A stretch of DNA of 64,000 nucleotides from Halovenus sp037080055 (GCF_037080055.1 NZ_JBAOJI010000001.1:992001-1056000); one strand, 5' to 3'. Numbered from the stretch's first letter, positions 40,711 through 50,250 are shown. Numbers and translations are program-made. Notes: a model not told the origin generated them from the letters alone.

Positions 40711-42015
40711 ATGTCCCGGACTGTCCCGTTCACTGTTCTCGAAGAGGCCGTGTACAACATCGAGCAGACGTTCACACCGTGGAACATCCAACTCGAACTC
40801 GAAACGAGCGAACCGATCAGCATCGACCGGCTCGAGTCCGCCGTGCGCACGGCCTGTGCGATCCACCCCCTCGCGCGAGCACAAAAGTGTCCCGCGAGCA
40901 CGCTCGACACCGATTACGTCTGGGAGATTCCGGACGTTCCCGACGCAGGATCGATAACCGAACGAACCGACAGCTCATCGGTATCGGCGGCACGGAGCGA
41001 GTTCTACGCCGAGTCGTTCGATCTCGAAGAAGAGCCACCGTTTCGCGTTCTCGTCCTCCGAGGTAAGGGGATCGACGACGGCGACCGCCTCTGTCTGTCG
41101 GTCAGTCACACGCCGGCGGACGGAGTCGCGACGCTTCGACTGCTCCGAACGATCTGTCGGGCCTACCGTGGCGAGAAGCCCGCAGCCGAAGGCATTCCGC
41201 TGGCAGAGTCCCGCCAGTTAGTCGAGGAGATTCGCCCCTCGGGACTGTCCGATCGCGTCCAGTTGCTCGGTGCCGCGACGAGCCATCTCGGAAAGCTACT
41301 CGACCGGCCGTCTCGGCTGGCGAGTGACTCTACCACAGGGCAGTCGGGCTGGGGATTCGTCCACCGGCAACTCGACGAGACGCTCTTCGAGAGCGTGGTC
41401 GAGAATCGGCCTGCCGACACCTCAATCAACGACATGCTCCTGACAGCGGTCCATCTGGCGGTCGATATCTGGAACAGCGACCACGGTGACCCCGCGGGCA
41501 AGATCAGTCTCCTGATGCCGGTCAACCTTCGCCCCGAGGAGTGGTTTTACGACGTGTTCGGTATGTACGCGCTCTTCGAGAGCATCGTCACACGACCGAC
41601 ACACCGCGACGATCCGCAATCGGCCGTCGAGGCGGTGCGCTCACAGACGACCACGATCAAACAGGAACAGCGGGCGGCAGCGCTTCTCGAATCGCTCAAC
41701 CTCGTTCCGAACGTGACGCCAGTCGGCATCAAACGTCGCTCGCCCGAACTGTTGCGTGGCCCGGGCGAGAGTCTGGTTGATACGGTGATGCTCTCGAATC
41801 TCGGCCGAGTGCCGGAGCTTTCCGGAATCGGCGAAGCGGAGCCGACGCTTTGGTTCTCGCCACCTTCGTGGCAACCGACACCAGTGAGTATCGGTGTCGT
41901 GACTGCCGGCGGGACAATGCAGATCGTCTTCCGGCACATGTACACCGCGCTTGACGACGCTGCCGCGATCGAATTCGCCGACTGCTTCGAGAGACAGCTC
42001 CGACGGCTCGTCTAA
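40711..42015 (+). CDS. Condensation/acyltransferase superfamily protein
   Basis: A 434-aa protein with the two-lobed CoA-dependent acyltransferase fold of condensation domains and WS/DGAT enzymes. The signature HHxxxDG appears as SHTPADG (132-138): the second histidine (H133) and DG are kept while the first histidine is serine. The C-terminal lobe has INDMLLTAVHLAVDIW and SLLMPVNLRPEEW, and the channel-like FRHMYTALDDAAAIEFADCFE. Stand-alone, no carrier protein or NRPS module is nearby. Related archaeal proteins are annotated only as condensation protein; acyl donor and acceptor unknown. Confidence 0.78.
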   Translation: MSRTVPFTVLEEAVYNIEQTFTPWNIQLELETSEPISIDRLESAVRTACAIHPLARAQKCPASTLDTDYVWEIPDVPDAGSITERTDSSSVSAARSEFYAESFDLEEEPPFRVLVLRGKGIDDGDRLCLSVSHTPADGVATLRLLRTICRAYRGEKPAAEGIPLAESRQLVEEIRPSGLSDRVQLLGAATSHLGKLLDRPSRLASDSTTGQSGWGFVHRQLDETLFESVVENRPADTSINDMLLTAVHLAVDIWNSDHGDPAGKISLLMPVNLRPEEWFYDVFGMYALFESIVTRPTHRDDPQSAVEAVRSQTTTIKQEQRAAALLESLNLVPNVTPVGIKRRSPELLRGPGESLVDTVMLSNLGRVPELSGIGEAEPTLWFSPPSWQPTPVSIGVVTAGGTMQIVFRHMYTALDDAAAIEFADCFERQLRRLV

Positions 42016-42042
42016 AAAAGAAGTGTGGTCCGGCTGGAGGAC

Positions 42043-45000
42043 TTACTGGTCGCTAAACTCGAACTCGAAGGGGAGTTCGAGCCAAGCGAGGCCAGGATCT
42101 TCGAGCGGGAGTCCGAGCTGGTCGTCCAGCAGCGGGTTGCCGCTTTTCTCCGGCACTGTGTACTCGTTGTCGACGAGCGTGGCCTGGTTGTTCTCGAAGT
42201 CCGCACTACCCTGGAGGCCGTCTTCGCTCGCCGCACCGTCGCTGAGTTCGGTGACAAGTTTGACATCGAACTGGAAGGAGTCACCGGTTAGCGCCAGGGT
42301 GACGTTGAGCGTCCCCTCTGCGGTCATCACGTTGTTCTCACGGTCGATCTCGCCCTGCAGCCCGTTCGGGGCAGTCGCCTCGGCGTCGAAGCCGCTGGAG
42401 GTCGTCAGCGTCGGGAAGTCGACTTTCGTCGATTCCCACTGACCGCCCTCGGCCTCACCTTCGATGACGATCGGACTCTTGTCGCCGGAGCCGTCGGGGA
42501 AGCTGATCCCGTTCGCACGAGCATCGTCGATAGTCGTCTCGTCGAAGGAGATGAATCCGCCGGTGCTCGTCGCCGTGAAGCTGTACGATTCGACCAGATC
42601 GAGGGACAGCGACAGTTCGGTGGTCGAATCAGCCTCGATAGTCGCCGATCCCGTCGTCGTCTTGCCCTCGGCGTCGACACTCACGTCGTACGTGCCGGTT
42701 TCGAGGCCGCTGAAGGTTGCGACGCCGCTTGCGTCGGTCTGTGCAGTCTGCCCATCGACCGTGACGGTCGCACCTTCGATGGCGTTGCCGTCTTGGTCAG
42801 TGGCACTCACTTCGAGTGCGCCCGTCTCCGGCGGCAGTTCGAGTGACACGGAGGCGCTGACAGTCGAATCGGCCTCGACGGTCGCCTGCGTGGTCGCACT
42901 CTCGTCCTCTGCTTCGACGGTCACGTCGTACGTGCCGGTTTCGAGGCCGCTGAAGGTTGCGACGCCGCTTGCGTCGGTCTGTGCAGTCTGCCCATCGACC
43001 GTGACGGTCGCACCTTCGATGGCGTTGCCGTCTTGGTCAGTGGCACTCACTTCGAGTGCACCTGTCTCCGGCGGCAGTTCGACCGTCACGTCTGCCGTCG
43101 TGGTCGAACCTGCTTCGACGGTTGCGGAGGTGGTTGCGCTCTCACCGTCGGCTTCGACAGTCACGTCGTAGTCGCCGGCGGCAAGTTCCTCGAAGGTCGC
43201 AACGCCGTTTGCATCAGTCTGTGCAGACTGGCCGTCGACGGTGACCGTTGCACCGTCGATCGCGTTTCCGTCCTGGTCGGTCGCACTCACTTCGAGCGTG
43301 CCAGTCTGTGGCTGCTGGTTCGAGTCGAAGTCGACATCGAGTGGCAGTTCGAGCCACGCGAGACCCGGCTCTTCGATCGGCAGGCCGAGTTGCTGGTTCA
43401 GAAGCGGACTGTCAGTCGTGGTCGGCACCGTGTACTCGTTGTCGACGAAGGTCAGCGTGCCGCCGTCCTCGCTGACATCAAACTCGCCCTCGAGTCCGTC
43501 GTCAGTCGCTTCACCGTTACTGGCGCCGGTCGTCATGGCGACATCGAAGCTGAACGTTTCGCCGTTGAGCAGGAGTTCGATCTGCAGCGTCCCTTCGGCC
43601 GTGGCGACGCCGCTGGCCGGATCGAACTCACCGCTGAGTCCGTTCGGCGCGGTCGCCTGCGCGTCGAAGCCGCTGCCGTCTTCGGCGGTGTTCAGAACCG
43701 GGAAGTCGACTTTCGTCGATTCCCACGTCCCGTCGTCATTGACCTCTGCTTCGATGACGATCGGATCGCTGTCTCCGGAGCCATCCGGGAAGGCGAGTCC
43801 TTCGGCGATTGCGTCGTCGAGGCTGGCCTCGTCGAAGGAGATGAACCCGCCAGTGCTGGTGGCCGTAAAGCTATCGACGTCGATGCTCTGGACCTCGATC
43901 GTGATGCTCTCAGTCGTCGTCGCATCGGCTTCGATCGTGACCGTTCGCGTGATGGTCTCACCAGCAGCCTCGATAGTCGCCTCGTACTCGCCGGGAGCGA
44001 GTTCGAGGGTCGCGAGGCCGTTGTCCGTCTCCGCGGACTGGTCGCCGACCGTAACGGTCCCGTCGAGCGCGTTATCGTTCTGATCGGAGATGTTCACTTC
44101 GAGCGTGCCTGTCTCCGGCGGCAGTTCGAGCGTTAGGTCGGCTGTCGTCGTCGAGTCGGCCTCGACGGTCGCCTGCGTGGTCGTGCTCTCGCCGTCGGCT
44201 TCGACAGTCACGTCGTACTCGCCGACTTCGAGGTCGCTGAAGGTTGCGACGCCGCTTGCGTCGGTCTGTGCAGTCTGCCCATCGACCGTGACGGTCGCAC
44301 CCTCGAGTGCGTTGCCGTTCTGGTCGGAAACGCTCACGTCGAGCGTGCCCGTCTCCGGCGGCAGTTCGATCTGGACGCTTTCGCTGGTCGTCTCGCCAGC
44401 CTGGACCTCCGCAGTCAGGGAAGCGCTCTCGCCCTCGGCTTCGACCGTCAGGTCGTACGTGCCGGGTTCGACATCGGTGCTGATCTGGCCGTTCGCGTCA
44501 GTCGTCGCGTCGATGCCGTCACCGCTCACGCTCGCGCCTTCGATGGCATCGCCGTTCTGGTCGGTCACGCTCACTTCGAGCGTGCCCGTTTCGGGCTCGT
44601 CGCCACCGTCGTCGGCCTGTTCGATACTAATATCGAGCGGCAGTTCGAGCCAGTTCTGCCCTGGCTCTTCGATCGGCAGGCCGAGTTGGCTGTCGACGAG
44701 CAGGTTGCCCGTCGAGTCGTCGACGATGTACTCGTTGTCGACCAGCGTGGCCGTACCGCCGTCAGCGCTGAGGTCTGCCGAACCGCTCAGCGCACCACTG
44801 TCTTCGGTCGTCGTCGCGATATCGAACTGGAAGGTGTCACCGAGAACGTTGACTTCGAGCGTCCCCTCGGCGGTCATGAAGTTACCGTCCTGGTCGATTT
44901 CACCTTCGAGTCCGTCGACGGCGGTAACCTCGGCTTCGATTCCGGAGGTCGTGACCGTCGGGAACTCGACGTTCGTGGATTCCCAGGTGCCGTCGTCGTT

Positions 45001-45840
45001 GATCTTGGCGTCGATCTGGATTCCCTCTGCGGGGAACTCGATACCGTCCGAGCGTGCGGCGTCCTCGGAGTCGGTACCGAAGGAGATGAACCCGCCAGTG
45101 TTCGTGGCCGACAGCGTCGACTGCTGCTGTCCACCATCGCCATCGTCGCCATCGTCGCCGTCATCGCCGTCACCGCTACCGATGACGTCGATGGTGCCGG
45201 ATTCGTAATCAACGTCGTGCTGGAACGCCGAAATATCTTTCAGGAAAGACGGACCCCAACCAACGTTCGAGTCCTCGCTCGGAGTGACTGCCACTTCGGC
45301 ATCGGAGCCACTACTGGCGGAGAACTCGAGTTCGGCCAGCGTCGCCGGTGCTTCGTCGGGGTCGAGGAAGAAGTCACCGAAGTCGTACCCGTTCTCGATG
45401 GTGAGCCGTCCGGGCTTGTCTTCGGTTACCTCGACATCGCCGACCTGGGAGCCAGCAACGCCCTCGAAGTCGAGCGCCTCGTCGTCGTATTCGACGGTGA
45501 GAACGAACCAGTTGATCTTCTCGTTACGGGGAACAAAATAGCCGAACCCGGAACGATCAGTCGGCTCGATTTCGACATCGACGGTCGTTTCTGACTCACT
45601 CTCTACTGTTGCATCTTCAGCCTCGACGACGAAATCCGCGTCGTCGTCGAAGAAAAACGTCGAGGAAGCGGTCGTTTCTGTACTGAACTCGTCTGTAGAC
45701 GTATCGTCGGCCGCTGCAGCCGGTGCCATTCCGACACCGACGACTGCAACAGCGATCAGAAACAGCGCAACCGCGAGTATTCTCGCCGCGTTTGTGAAAT
45801 TATACGTGCGTCTGGAAGTCGTTCGCTTGTGAGCACCCAT
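42043..45840 (-). CDS. Very large secreted repeat protein with cohesin-like and carboxypeptidase-regulatory-like domains
   Basis: A 1265-aa exported protein. A signal peptide with a basic start (MGAHKRTTSRRTYN) and hydrophobic core ends near APAAAADD. A cohesin-like beta domain follows (about 60-195, WFVLTVEYDDEALDFEGV and a PATLAELEF segment). Then three copies of a unit starting TATSTGGFISF or close to it and ending EEPGxxWLELPL alternate with several short beta-sandwich repeats (TGTLEVSVTDQNG..DGATVTVDG). It ends EFEFSDQ with no PGF-CTERM or membrane helix, so it is either released or held by other means. The start at 45840 was chosen because it opens the signal peptide. Confidence 0.85.
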   Translation of the reverse strand: MGAHKRTTSRRTYNFTNAARILAVALFLIAVAVVGVGMAPAAAADDTSTDEFSTETTASSTFFFDDDADFVVEAEDATVESESETTVDVEIEPTDRSGFGYFVPRNEKINWFVLTVEYDDEALDFEGVAGSQVGDVEVTEDKPGRLTIENGYDFGDFFLDPDEAPATLAELEFSASSGSDAEVAVTPSEDSNVGWGPSFLKDISAFQHDVDYESGTIDVIGSGDGDDGDDGDDGDGGQQQSTLSATNTGGFISFGTDSEDAARSDGIEFPAEGIQIDAKINDDGTWESTNVEFPTVTTSGIEAEVTAVDGLEGEIDQDGNFMTAEGTLEVNVLGDTFQFDIATTTEDSGALSGSADLSADGGTATLVDNEYIVDDSTGNLLVDSQLGLPIEEPGQNWLELPLDISIEQADDGGDEPETGTLEVSVTDQNGDAIEGASVSGDGIDATTDANGQISTDVEPGTYDLTVEAEGESASLTAEVQAGETTSESVQIELPPETGTLDVSVSDQNGNALEGATVTVDGQTAQTDASGVATFSDLEVGEYDVTVEADGESTTTQATVEADSTTTADLTLELPPETGTLEVNISDQNDNALDGTVTVGDQSAETDNGLATLELAPGEYEATIEAAGETITRTVTIEADATTTESITIEVQSIDVDSFTATSTGGFISFDEASLDDAIAEGLAFPDGSGDSDPIVIEAEVNDDGTWESTKVDFPVLNTAEDGSGFDAQATAPNGLSGEFDPASGVATAEGTLQIELLLNGETFSFDVAMTTGASNGEATDDGLEGEFDVSEDGGTLTFVDNEYTVPTTTDSPLLNQQLGLPIEEPGLAWLELPLDVDFDSNQQPQTGTLEVSATDQDGNAIDGATVTVDGQSAQTDANGVATFEELAAGDYDVTVEADGESATTSATVEAGSTTTADVTVELPPETGALEVSATDQDGNAIEGATVTVDGQTAQTDASGVATFSGLETGTYDVTVEAEDESATTQATVEADSTVSASVSLELPPETGALEVSATDQDGNAIEGATVTVDGQTAQTDASGVATFSGLETGTYDVSVDAEGKTTTGSATIEADSTTELSLSLDLVESYSFTATSTGGFISFDETTIDDARANGISFPDGSGDKSPIVIEGEAEGGQWESTKVDFPTLTTSSGFDAEATAPNGLQGEIDRENNVMTAEGTLNVTLALTGDSFQFDVKLVTELSDGAASEDGLQGSADFENNQATLVDNEYTVPEKSGNPLLDDQLGLPLEDPGLAWLELPFEFEFSDQ
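42681..42819 (-). repeat. 139-bp perfect tandem duplicate inside the giant repeat gene
   Basis: Bases 42681-42819 are identical to 42921-43059, a period of 240 bp (80 codons). A further 66-bp identical piece (GCTGAAGGTTGC... to ...GGTCGCACC) recurs at about 44235-44300. Identity at silent positions points to recent duplication or gene conversion among repeats. Confidence 0.85.
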
Positions 45841-46182
45841 GTGTCTACCCCACACTCTCCACAACAATCTAATGGTATTTAAAACTACATCATTTGAAAC
45901 TAATTTACTGTTTCTTTTACCAGACTTGTTAGTAACCGACATACTCTACAATAATTAAATATTCGTTAGCTTGTTCTACGTATACTACAACATATATATA
46001 GTTTATACGTAGTATAGCCATACGTATGGCCATATTCCAATTATTGCGATATCATTATTGATATCGAATAGAGATAGTAAACTCAAAGACTGTTTGATAG
46101 AGTTTCTACATTTCAGCGATATTGAGACGATGTGCTGACGAGTTGGTCAACACTGGCAGCCAGAAAGAGCAGGGGTGAAGCG
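45841..46182. other. AT-rich intergenic region with multiple palindromes
   Basis: No gene is supported in these 342 bp. Composition shifts to strongly AT-rich. Inverted repeats include CTACGTATA (45976-45984) with TATACGTAG (46004-46012), the perfect palindrome GCCATACGTATGGC (46017-46030) and CGATATC-ATTATT-GATATCG (46047-46066). TATATATA is present at about 45993-46000. These could be promoter and operator sites for the giant repeat gene. Confidence 0.55.
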
Positions 46183-47454
46183 TCAGTTCGGCGGACGGCC
46201 GTGGTGATACTCCCGGCGTTGGTACAGCGAGCGGTACGAGCGAATCTTCCGGTAGAGGATGGTGAACCAGAATCCGTGGTAGACAACGAGGAAGCCGATG
46301 AACGTAATCAGCGAGAGCGGAAGCGTCGTGACGAGGGTGTTGTACAATGCGTGGATAAACGCCGCGATCATAAGCCCCTTGACGACGATAGGCCCGCGCT
46401 TCCCGTGATTGAATTTTGCCAGCCCGAGATAGAAGCCAGCCCACGCCGAGAAGATCACGTGACCCGGGCCGACGAACGCGCGCTGGGTGGCAATTTCGAT
46501 CGCTTGCCCCTGCTGGACAGCGAGGCCTGCCGTGGTCATCTCGACAGAGAACATCAGGATGTAGAGGAGGTTTTCGATCGCAGCGAAGCCAACGCCGGCC
46601 ATCGCGCCGTAGACGACACCGTCGACGACGGTGCGAAAGGCGTCAGTCCGGAACGCGTAGACGCGGACAGCCAGCCACTTCACCGTCTCTTCGATCGGGC
46701 CGACGATCAGAAAATAAAACAGTGTGATGCCGACGACGCCGAACAGCTGAAAGAACGGCTGAACGACGGTATTGACGATTCCTGCGACGCTCGCGAAGCC
46801 AACCGCGAGCAGAAACGTCACTGCGAGTCCGATCAACGGCTCCCGTGTTGTCGGGTCGCCGTACCAGAAGTAACCGGCAAGCCCCAGCGCAGGCAGTGTC
46901 GAGGCGACGGCCAGTGCGCCGAGGATCGGCTGTTCGAAAACCAGAGCGCCGGCGATGACGAATTGGAAGACAAACAGCGTGATTGCGATACTGAGCAACA
47001 ACAACCGTTTGCTCGTTTCGAGAGCGTTCGTGATCCGAACAGCGAACCGATCCAGCGGCGAGCGTACCTCCCAACTGGCGATCTCGTAAAGATCGACCCG
47101 TCCAGTGAACGAGGCCTGAACCGGATCGCTCGGCTCTGAACCGCGAGTTCGCCGAAACGCTTCCGGGTGGGTCGGCGAACCCGGCGAGGAAGTACCCGGC
47201 TGCTGATCACCTGTCGGCCGATCCGTTCTAGTGGTTCGCTGCCGGCCCTGTCGCGGCGGTTTCTCGTTCAACCCCGTCGAACGCGGTTCGCCCTCGGGAG
47301 CCAGCCGGACTCCTTCATTGAGGCCGGCTGCCGGATCCGAATGGCGGTCTGACTCTCCGGATGTCGACCGATCAGCGCCGAGCCGTCGCTGTTCGGAGTC
47401 GCTGTGGTCTGTATGCCAACTGTCGTCACGCTCGTCGTTCCCCGGCGGTGCCAT
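46183..47454 (-). CDS. PrsW-family glutamic-type intramembrane protease
   Basis: A 423-aa membrane protein. About 120 N-terminal residues are polar and disordered (RTDRP, QQPGTSSPG). Membrane helices start near 150. PrsW motifs are present: EExxK (EETVK, E255-E256 and K259), AIEN (E294), GPGH (H332) and FIHALYN (H368). In Bacillus PrsW cuts an anti-sigma factor; haloarchaeal targets are unknown. The start at 47454 was chosen over 47571 as more typical, but the N terminus is variable so either is possible. Confidence 0.87.
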   Translation of the reverse strand: MAPPGNDERDDSWHTDHSDSEQRRLGADRSTSGESDRHSDPAAGLNEGVRLAPEGEPRSTGLNEKPPRQGRQRTTRTDRPTGDQQPGTSSPGSPTHPEAFRRTRGSEPSDPVQASFTGRVDLYEIASWEVRSPLDRFAVRITNALETSKRLLLLSIAITLFVFQFVIAGALVFEQPILGALAVASTLPALGLAGYFWYGDPTTREPLIGLAVTFLLAVGFASVAGIVNTVVQPFFQLFGVVGITLFYFLIVGPIEETVKWLAVRVYAFRTDAFRTVVDGVVYGAMAGVGFAAIENLLYILMFSVEMTTAGLAVQQGQAIEIATQRAFVGPGHVIFSAWAGFYLGLAKFNHGKRGPIVVKGLMIAAFIHALYNTLVTTLPLSLITFIGFLVVYHGFWFTILYRKIRSYRSLYQRREYHHGRPPN

Positions 47455-47567
47455 CGATTGTCGATACGGCCCCGTGGATGTAGAAAGTTCGTATCGACGA
47501 GGTGAACAGATTTTCGGGATGGACGGCGCTCGGAGTGGTCGGCCCGTGCCGATCACTCCTTGGGAGG

Positions 47568-48425
47568 TCACACGATGAGTTCGCTACAGAGGAGTGCAAC
47601 GGCGAGAAAGATGTGCTCGCTGTCGATGACGAAGCCGTAGAACAGCGGTGTTCGGTTCACCTCGGCAGTGAGGCTATACCCGATCATGTACGCTGTAAAC
47701 GGAACGAGCAGGAGATACTGCCAGTCGACGACGCCGAGTTGTACGGCGACGGCGACGAGCAGTCCCAAAATTGCACTGGCGGCGGCGGCGCCCTGTCGCG
47801 TGCGTCTAACCCCGACGACCAGCGGGACGGTACGGATCCCTTCCGCCCGATCACCCTCGATATCTTTGATGTCGAAGACGACAGCCGCGATCGTCAGCGC
47901 CGCGGTGATGAACGCGAACACGAACAGAATATCGACGGTAAATAGCCGCTCGTAGTAGACACCGACACCCAGTGGAATCATCCCCCACGAGAGGCCGACA
48001 AGGAGATTTTTGACGATCAAAATCCGTTTCACGCCGACGACCGAGTACAGCACTGCGACAGTGAGCGGGACGATCATCGCCGGTGCTCCCGGAATTCCCG
48101 TGAGAATCGCAATCGCCGTCGCGATCAGATAGAGCGTCACCCCCACTGCGAACAGCATCGTCCCGTATCGCTCGACGAAGGATGCTCGCCTCGGAACGTT
48201 CTGTTCGTCTTCCGCAAGATCAGTCAGCCGATTGAACGAGTACACGAACAGCGTGACAGCGAAGACGATAAACAGCGGCACTGGATCGAGTGGGAGATCA
48301 GCGAGAACGATCGTACTCACAGCCACGCTCGTCGCCGACAGCGAGATGAGCAGATTCGAGTGGACAACCAACAACAGCGCTGATCGAAGGGCTGTAGCCG
48401 GGGATCGTCCCAGGTCGTCACTCAT
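47568..48425 (-). CDS. UbiA family prenyltransferase
   Basis: A 285-aa membrane protein with about nine hydrophobic helices. Both Asp-rich motifs needed for Mg-diphosphate binding are intact: NRLTDLAED (N65, D69, D73) and DIKDIEGD (D185, D188, D192). The family attaches isoprenoid chains to aromatic or lipid acceptors, including archaeal menaquinone, digeranylgeranylglyceryl phosphate and C50 carotenoids. The specific acceptor is not clear. The start at 48425 is immediately in front of the first helix; the longer frame is unlikely. Confidence 0.87.
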   Translation of the reverse strand: MSDDLGRSPATALRSALLLVVHSNLLISLSATSVAVSTIVLADLPLDPVPLFIVFAVTLFVYSFNRLTDLAEDEQNVPRRASFVERYGTMLFAVGVTLYLIATAIAILTGIPGAPAMIVPLTVAVLYSVVGVKRILIVKNLLVGLSWGMIPLGVGVYYERLFTVDILFVFAFITAALTIAAVVFDIKDIEGDRAEGIRTVPLVVGVRRTRQGAAAASAILGLLVAVAVQLGVVDWQYLLLVPFTAYMIGYSLTAEVNRTPLFYGFVIDSEHIFLAVALLCSELIV

Positions 48426-48567
48426 CGGTCGATCAGCCCGCTCGTCGGTCTCCCAGCGAAGACGGTTGTGGATGACAAGCCGTCTCGACGTTTGGTCGGG
48501 GCGGGAATCAAAATTACGGCAGATCGAGACAGTATCCTTTTGAGGCTGATCCGGTGAGTGACTACGT

Positions 48568-49275
48568 ATGCCTGAGCAAGCCAGCGACCCCGTCGGGAGA
48601 GTGCGCGAATACGTTCGGGATGCACCCGTCATCGGGGCGATTCTCGTCGGCGGCGGAAGCTATCTGCTCGGATTCGTTCTCACGTATCTGTTCGTGCTCA
48701 TCGACGGTGGTCTCGATGCGCAGTCGAGTACTGACGCTGCGGTGGCCGAAACGGGAGTCTTCCAGCAAACGGGACTCGTCGGATTTCCACAACCGGAACC
48801 GACGACGATGGAGTTCGTCGGCTGGATCTTCTACAACGCACACTTCGCCGACACGGTCATCACACCGCGGGTCGCCAGCCGCGGCGGGCAGGCAGGCGCC
48901 CAGACACAGACTGCGCCCGAGTCGATCAACATCCTCTCGACTGCCTCGACACAGATCCCGAGCGTGGTGTATCAGCTCATTCCGGTGCTCTTGTTGACCG
49001 CAGGCGGATACGCGCTCGCGCGAGCGGCACACCTCGCGGTCAGTCGCGATATCCTTCGCGTCGGCCTCGGCGTCCCGATCGGCTACGTTCCCCTCGCTCT
49101 GCTCGGGACCTTCCTCTTTCGCACCTCGACGACGGCAGAACCGGAGGGAATCGAGGTGACCGTCAGCGCGAGTCCGAGTCTCGTCGGGCCAGTTGCGATG
49201 GCGGTTATCTCGACGCTTTTCGGCATCGTCGGGCTCTATCTCGGCGCACAGAGTCGCGGGGCTGACAGCGATTGA
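48568..49275 (+). CDS. Haloarchaeal integral membrane protein of unknown function
   Basis: A 235-aa protein with about four or five hydrophobic segments (25-47, 120-150, 165-180, 205-228) and an extracytoplasmic loop containing GGQAGAQTQTAPESI. It starts MPEQASDPVGRVREYVRDAP, a pattern common in haloarchaeal DUF-type membrane proteins. It diverges from the UbiA gene with a 140-bp gap. No catalytic motifs. Confidence 0.7.
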   Translation: MPEQASDPVGRVREYVRDAPVIGAILVGGGSYLLGFVLTYLFVLIDGGLDAQSSTDAAVAETGVFQQTGLVGFPQPEPTTMEFVGWIFYNAHFADTVITPRVASRGGQAGAQTQTAPESINILSTASTQIPSVVYQLIPVLLLTAGGYALARAAHLAVSRDILRVGLGVPIGYVPLALLGTFLFRTSTTAEPEGIEVTVSASPSLVGPVAMAVISTLFGIVGLYLGAQSRGADSD

Positions 49276-49361
49276 CGAAAAATTCTGTTCGAGGAAACGG
49301 TTAAGGGATTGGAGCCGACGCAGTTCGGGCCAGCATACGGCGACCGAAGGGAGCCGTTTCA

Positions 49362-49471
49362 CCGGGCGCGATTATGAACTACGTCCGAGAACCTGCGCTT
49401 CGCGCAGAACCTCGACCTACTTCAAATCCCGCCGTGGCGTTTTCACTGCTCACAGTTATTCGCAGGAAAAC
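49362..49471. repeat. tRNA-Lys 3' flank: T-arm fragment and hairpin island
   Basis: CCGGGCGCGATTATGAAC at 49362-49379 resembles the antisense T arm of the adjacent tRNA-Lys (CCGGGCGCGATTTGAAC, 49476-49492). A hairpin CTGCGC-TTC-GCGCAG is at 49393-49407, and TTCAAATCCCGCC (49421-49433) is a second T-arm-like piece. The word TTTCACTGCT (49442-49451) recurs at 52064. No coding capacity. Confidence 0.55.
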
Positions 49472-49545
49472 GGGCCGGGCGCGATTTGAACACGCGACCG
49501 ACGGATTAAGAGTCCGTCGCTCTGCCAAACTGAGCTACCGGCCCA
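49472..49545 (-). tRNA. tRNA-Lys (anticodon CUU)
   Basis: A 74-nt cloverleaf on the minus strand. Acceptor GGGCCGG pairs with CCGGCCC (plus-strand GGGCCGG at 49473-49479) and the discriminator is G. The anticodon arm is ACGGA-CTCTTAA-TCCGT with anticodon CTT; the T arm contains GTTCAAATC. No intron or encoded CCA is seen. Confidence 0.95.
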
Positions 49546-49593
49546 AGCAACCGGACATAACTGCACCGCGCTAAAAGGCGTTTCCTTTCGTCG

Positions 49594-50250
49594 CTATTTG
49601 GGAGACTGATTCAGCATCGTCCACGCCCCGCCCGCCGAGACGCCGCCAGCGAACAGAGCACCGAGGATAGTGTTGATCAACAGTCCGCCGAATTCGAGCG
49701 AGGGTCCTTCGAGTGTCGTCGAGACGAGAAACGCCGAGAGAAGTCCGACAATGGCCGTCCCAGCAGCGAACGACGCTGCGGAAATCTTGAATATTTCCTG
49801 CTGTGGCTCCTGCAGGCGACTCGCCAGACCGGCTCCGACAAGCGGCCCGATGATGATCATCACGAAGAACGGAATCAGGAAGAAAAACGAGAAGAAAAAC
49901 GACGTAAGTCCCGCACCGAGACCGCCACTAGCGTCCACAATTGGCGAATCGAGCGCATCCGAGATGACGAAAAAGAGCCCGACGCCTGCACCGGCGATGG
50001 CGAACAGAATCGACATGAACTTCGTCCAGTCGATGAGAACCTGATTCTGATCGGCAAAGGACTGGCCACCGCGTGCACGGCCCTGCGGTTGGCCGCCCTG
50101 TGGTGGCTGCCCGCCCTGCGGTGGCTGGCCGTTCTGTGGCGGTTGCCCACCCTGTGGTTGCCCACCTTGTGGTGGCTGCCCGCCCTGGGGCTGGCCACCC
50201 TGTGGTTGTCCGCCTTGTCCGCCCTGATTATCGCCTGGATTCCCTGACAT
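49594..50250 (-). CDS. Membrane protein with Gly/Gln/Pro-rich repeat N terminus
   Basis: A 218-aa protein. The first 65 residues are a nearly uninterrupted QGGQP / QPPQGGQ repeat, uncommon in haloarchaeal proteins which are normally acidic. Four hydrophobic helices follow (about 78-100, 112-138, 152-172, 185-205). The ATG at 50250 is about 27 bp downstream of TTTTAGTAT, giving a leaderless mRNA; GTG at 50253 is an alternative. A second protein with a Gln/Pro-rich tail lies at 58954. Function unknown. Confidence 0.72.
   Translation of the reverse strand: MSGNPGDNQGGQGGQPQGGQPQGGQPPQGGQPQGGQPPQNGQPPQGGQPPQGGQPQGRARGGQSFADQNQVLIDWTKFMSILFAIAGAGVGLFFVISDALDSPIVDASGGLGAGLTSFFFSFFFLIPFFVMIIIGPLVGAGLASRLQEPQQEIFKISAASFAAGTAIVGLLSAFLVSTTLEGPSLEFGGLLINTILGALFAGGVSAGGAWTMLNQSPK

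Noticed and set aside
49321..49380. A second tRNA gene beside tRNA-Lys
   Set aside because: Only T-arm-like and acceptor-like fragments are present; no anticodon arm or D arm can be formed.
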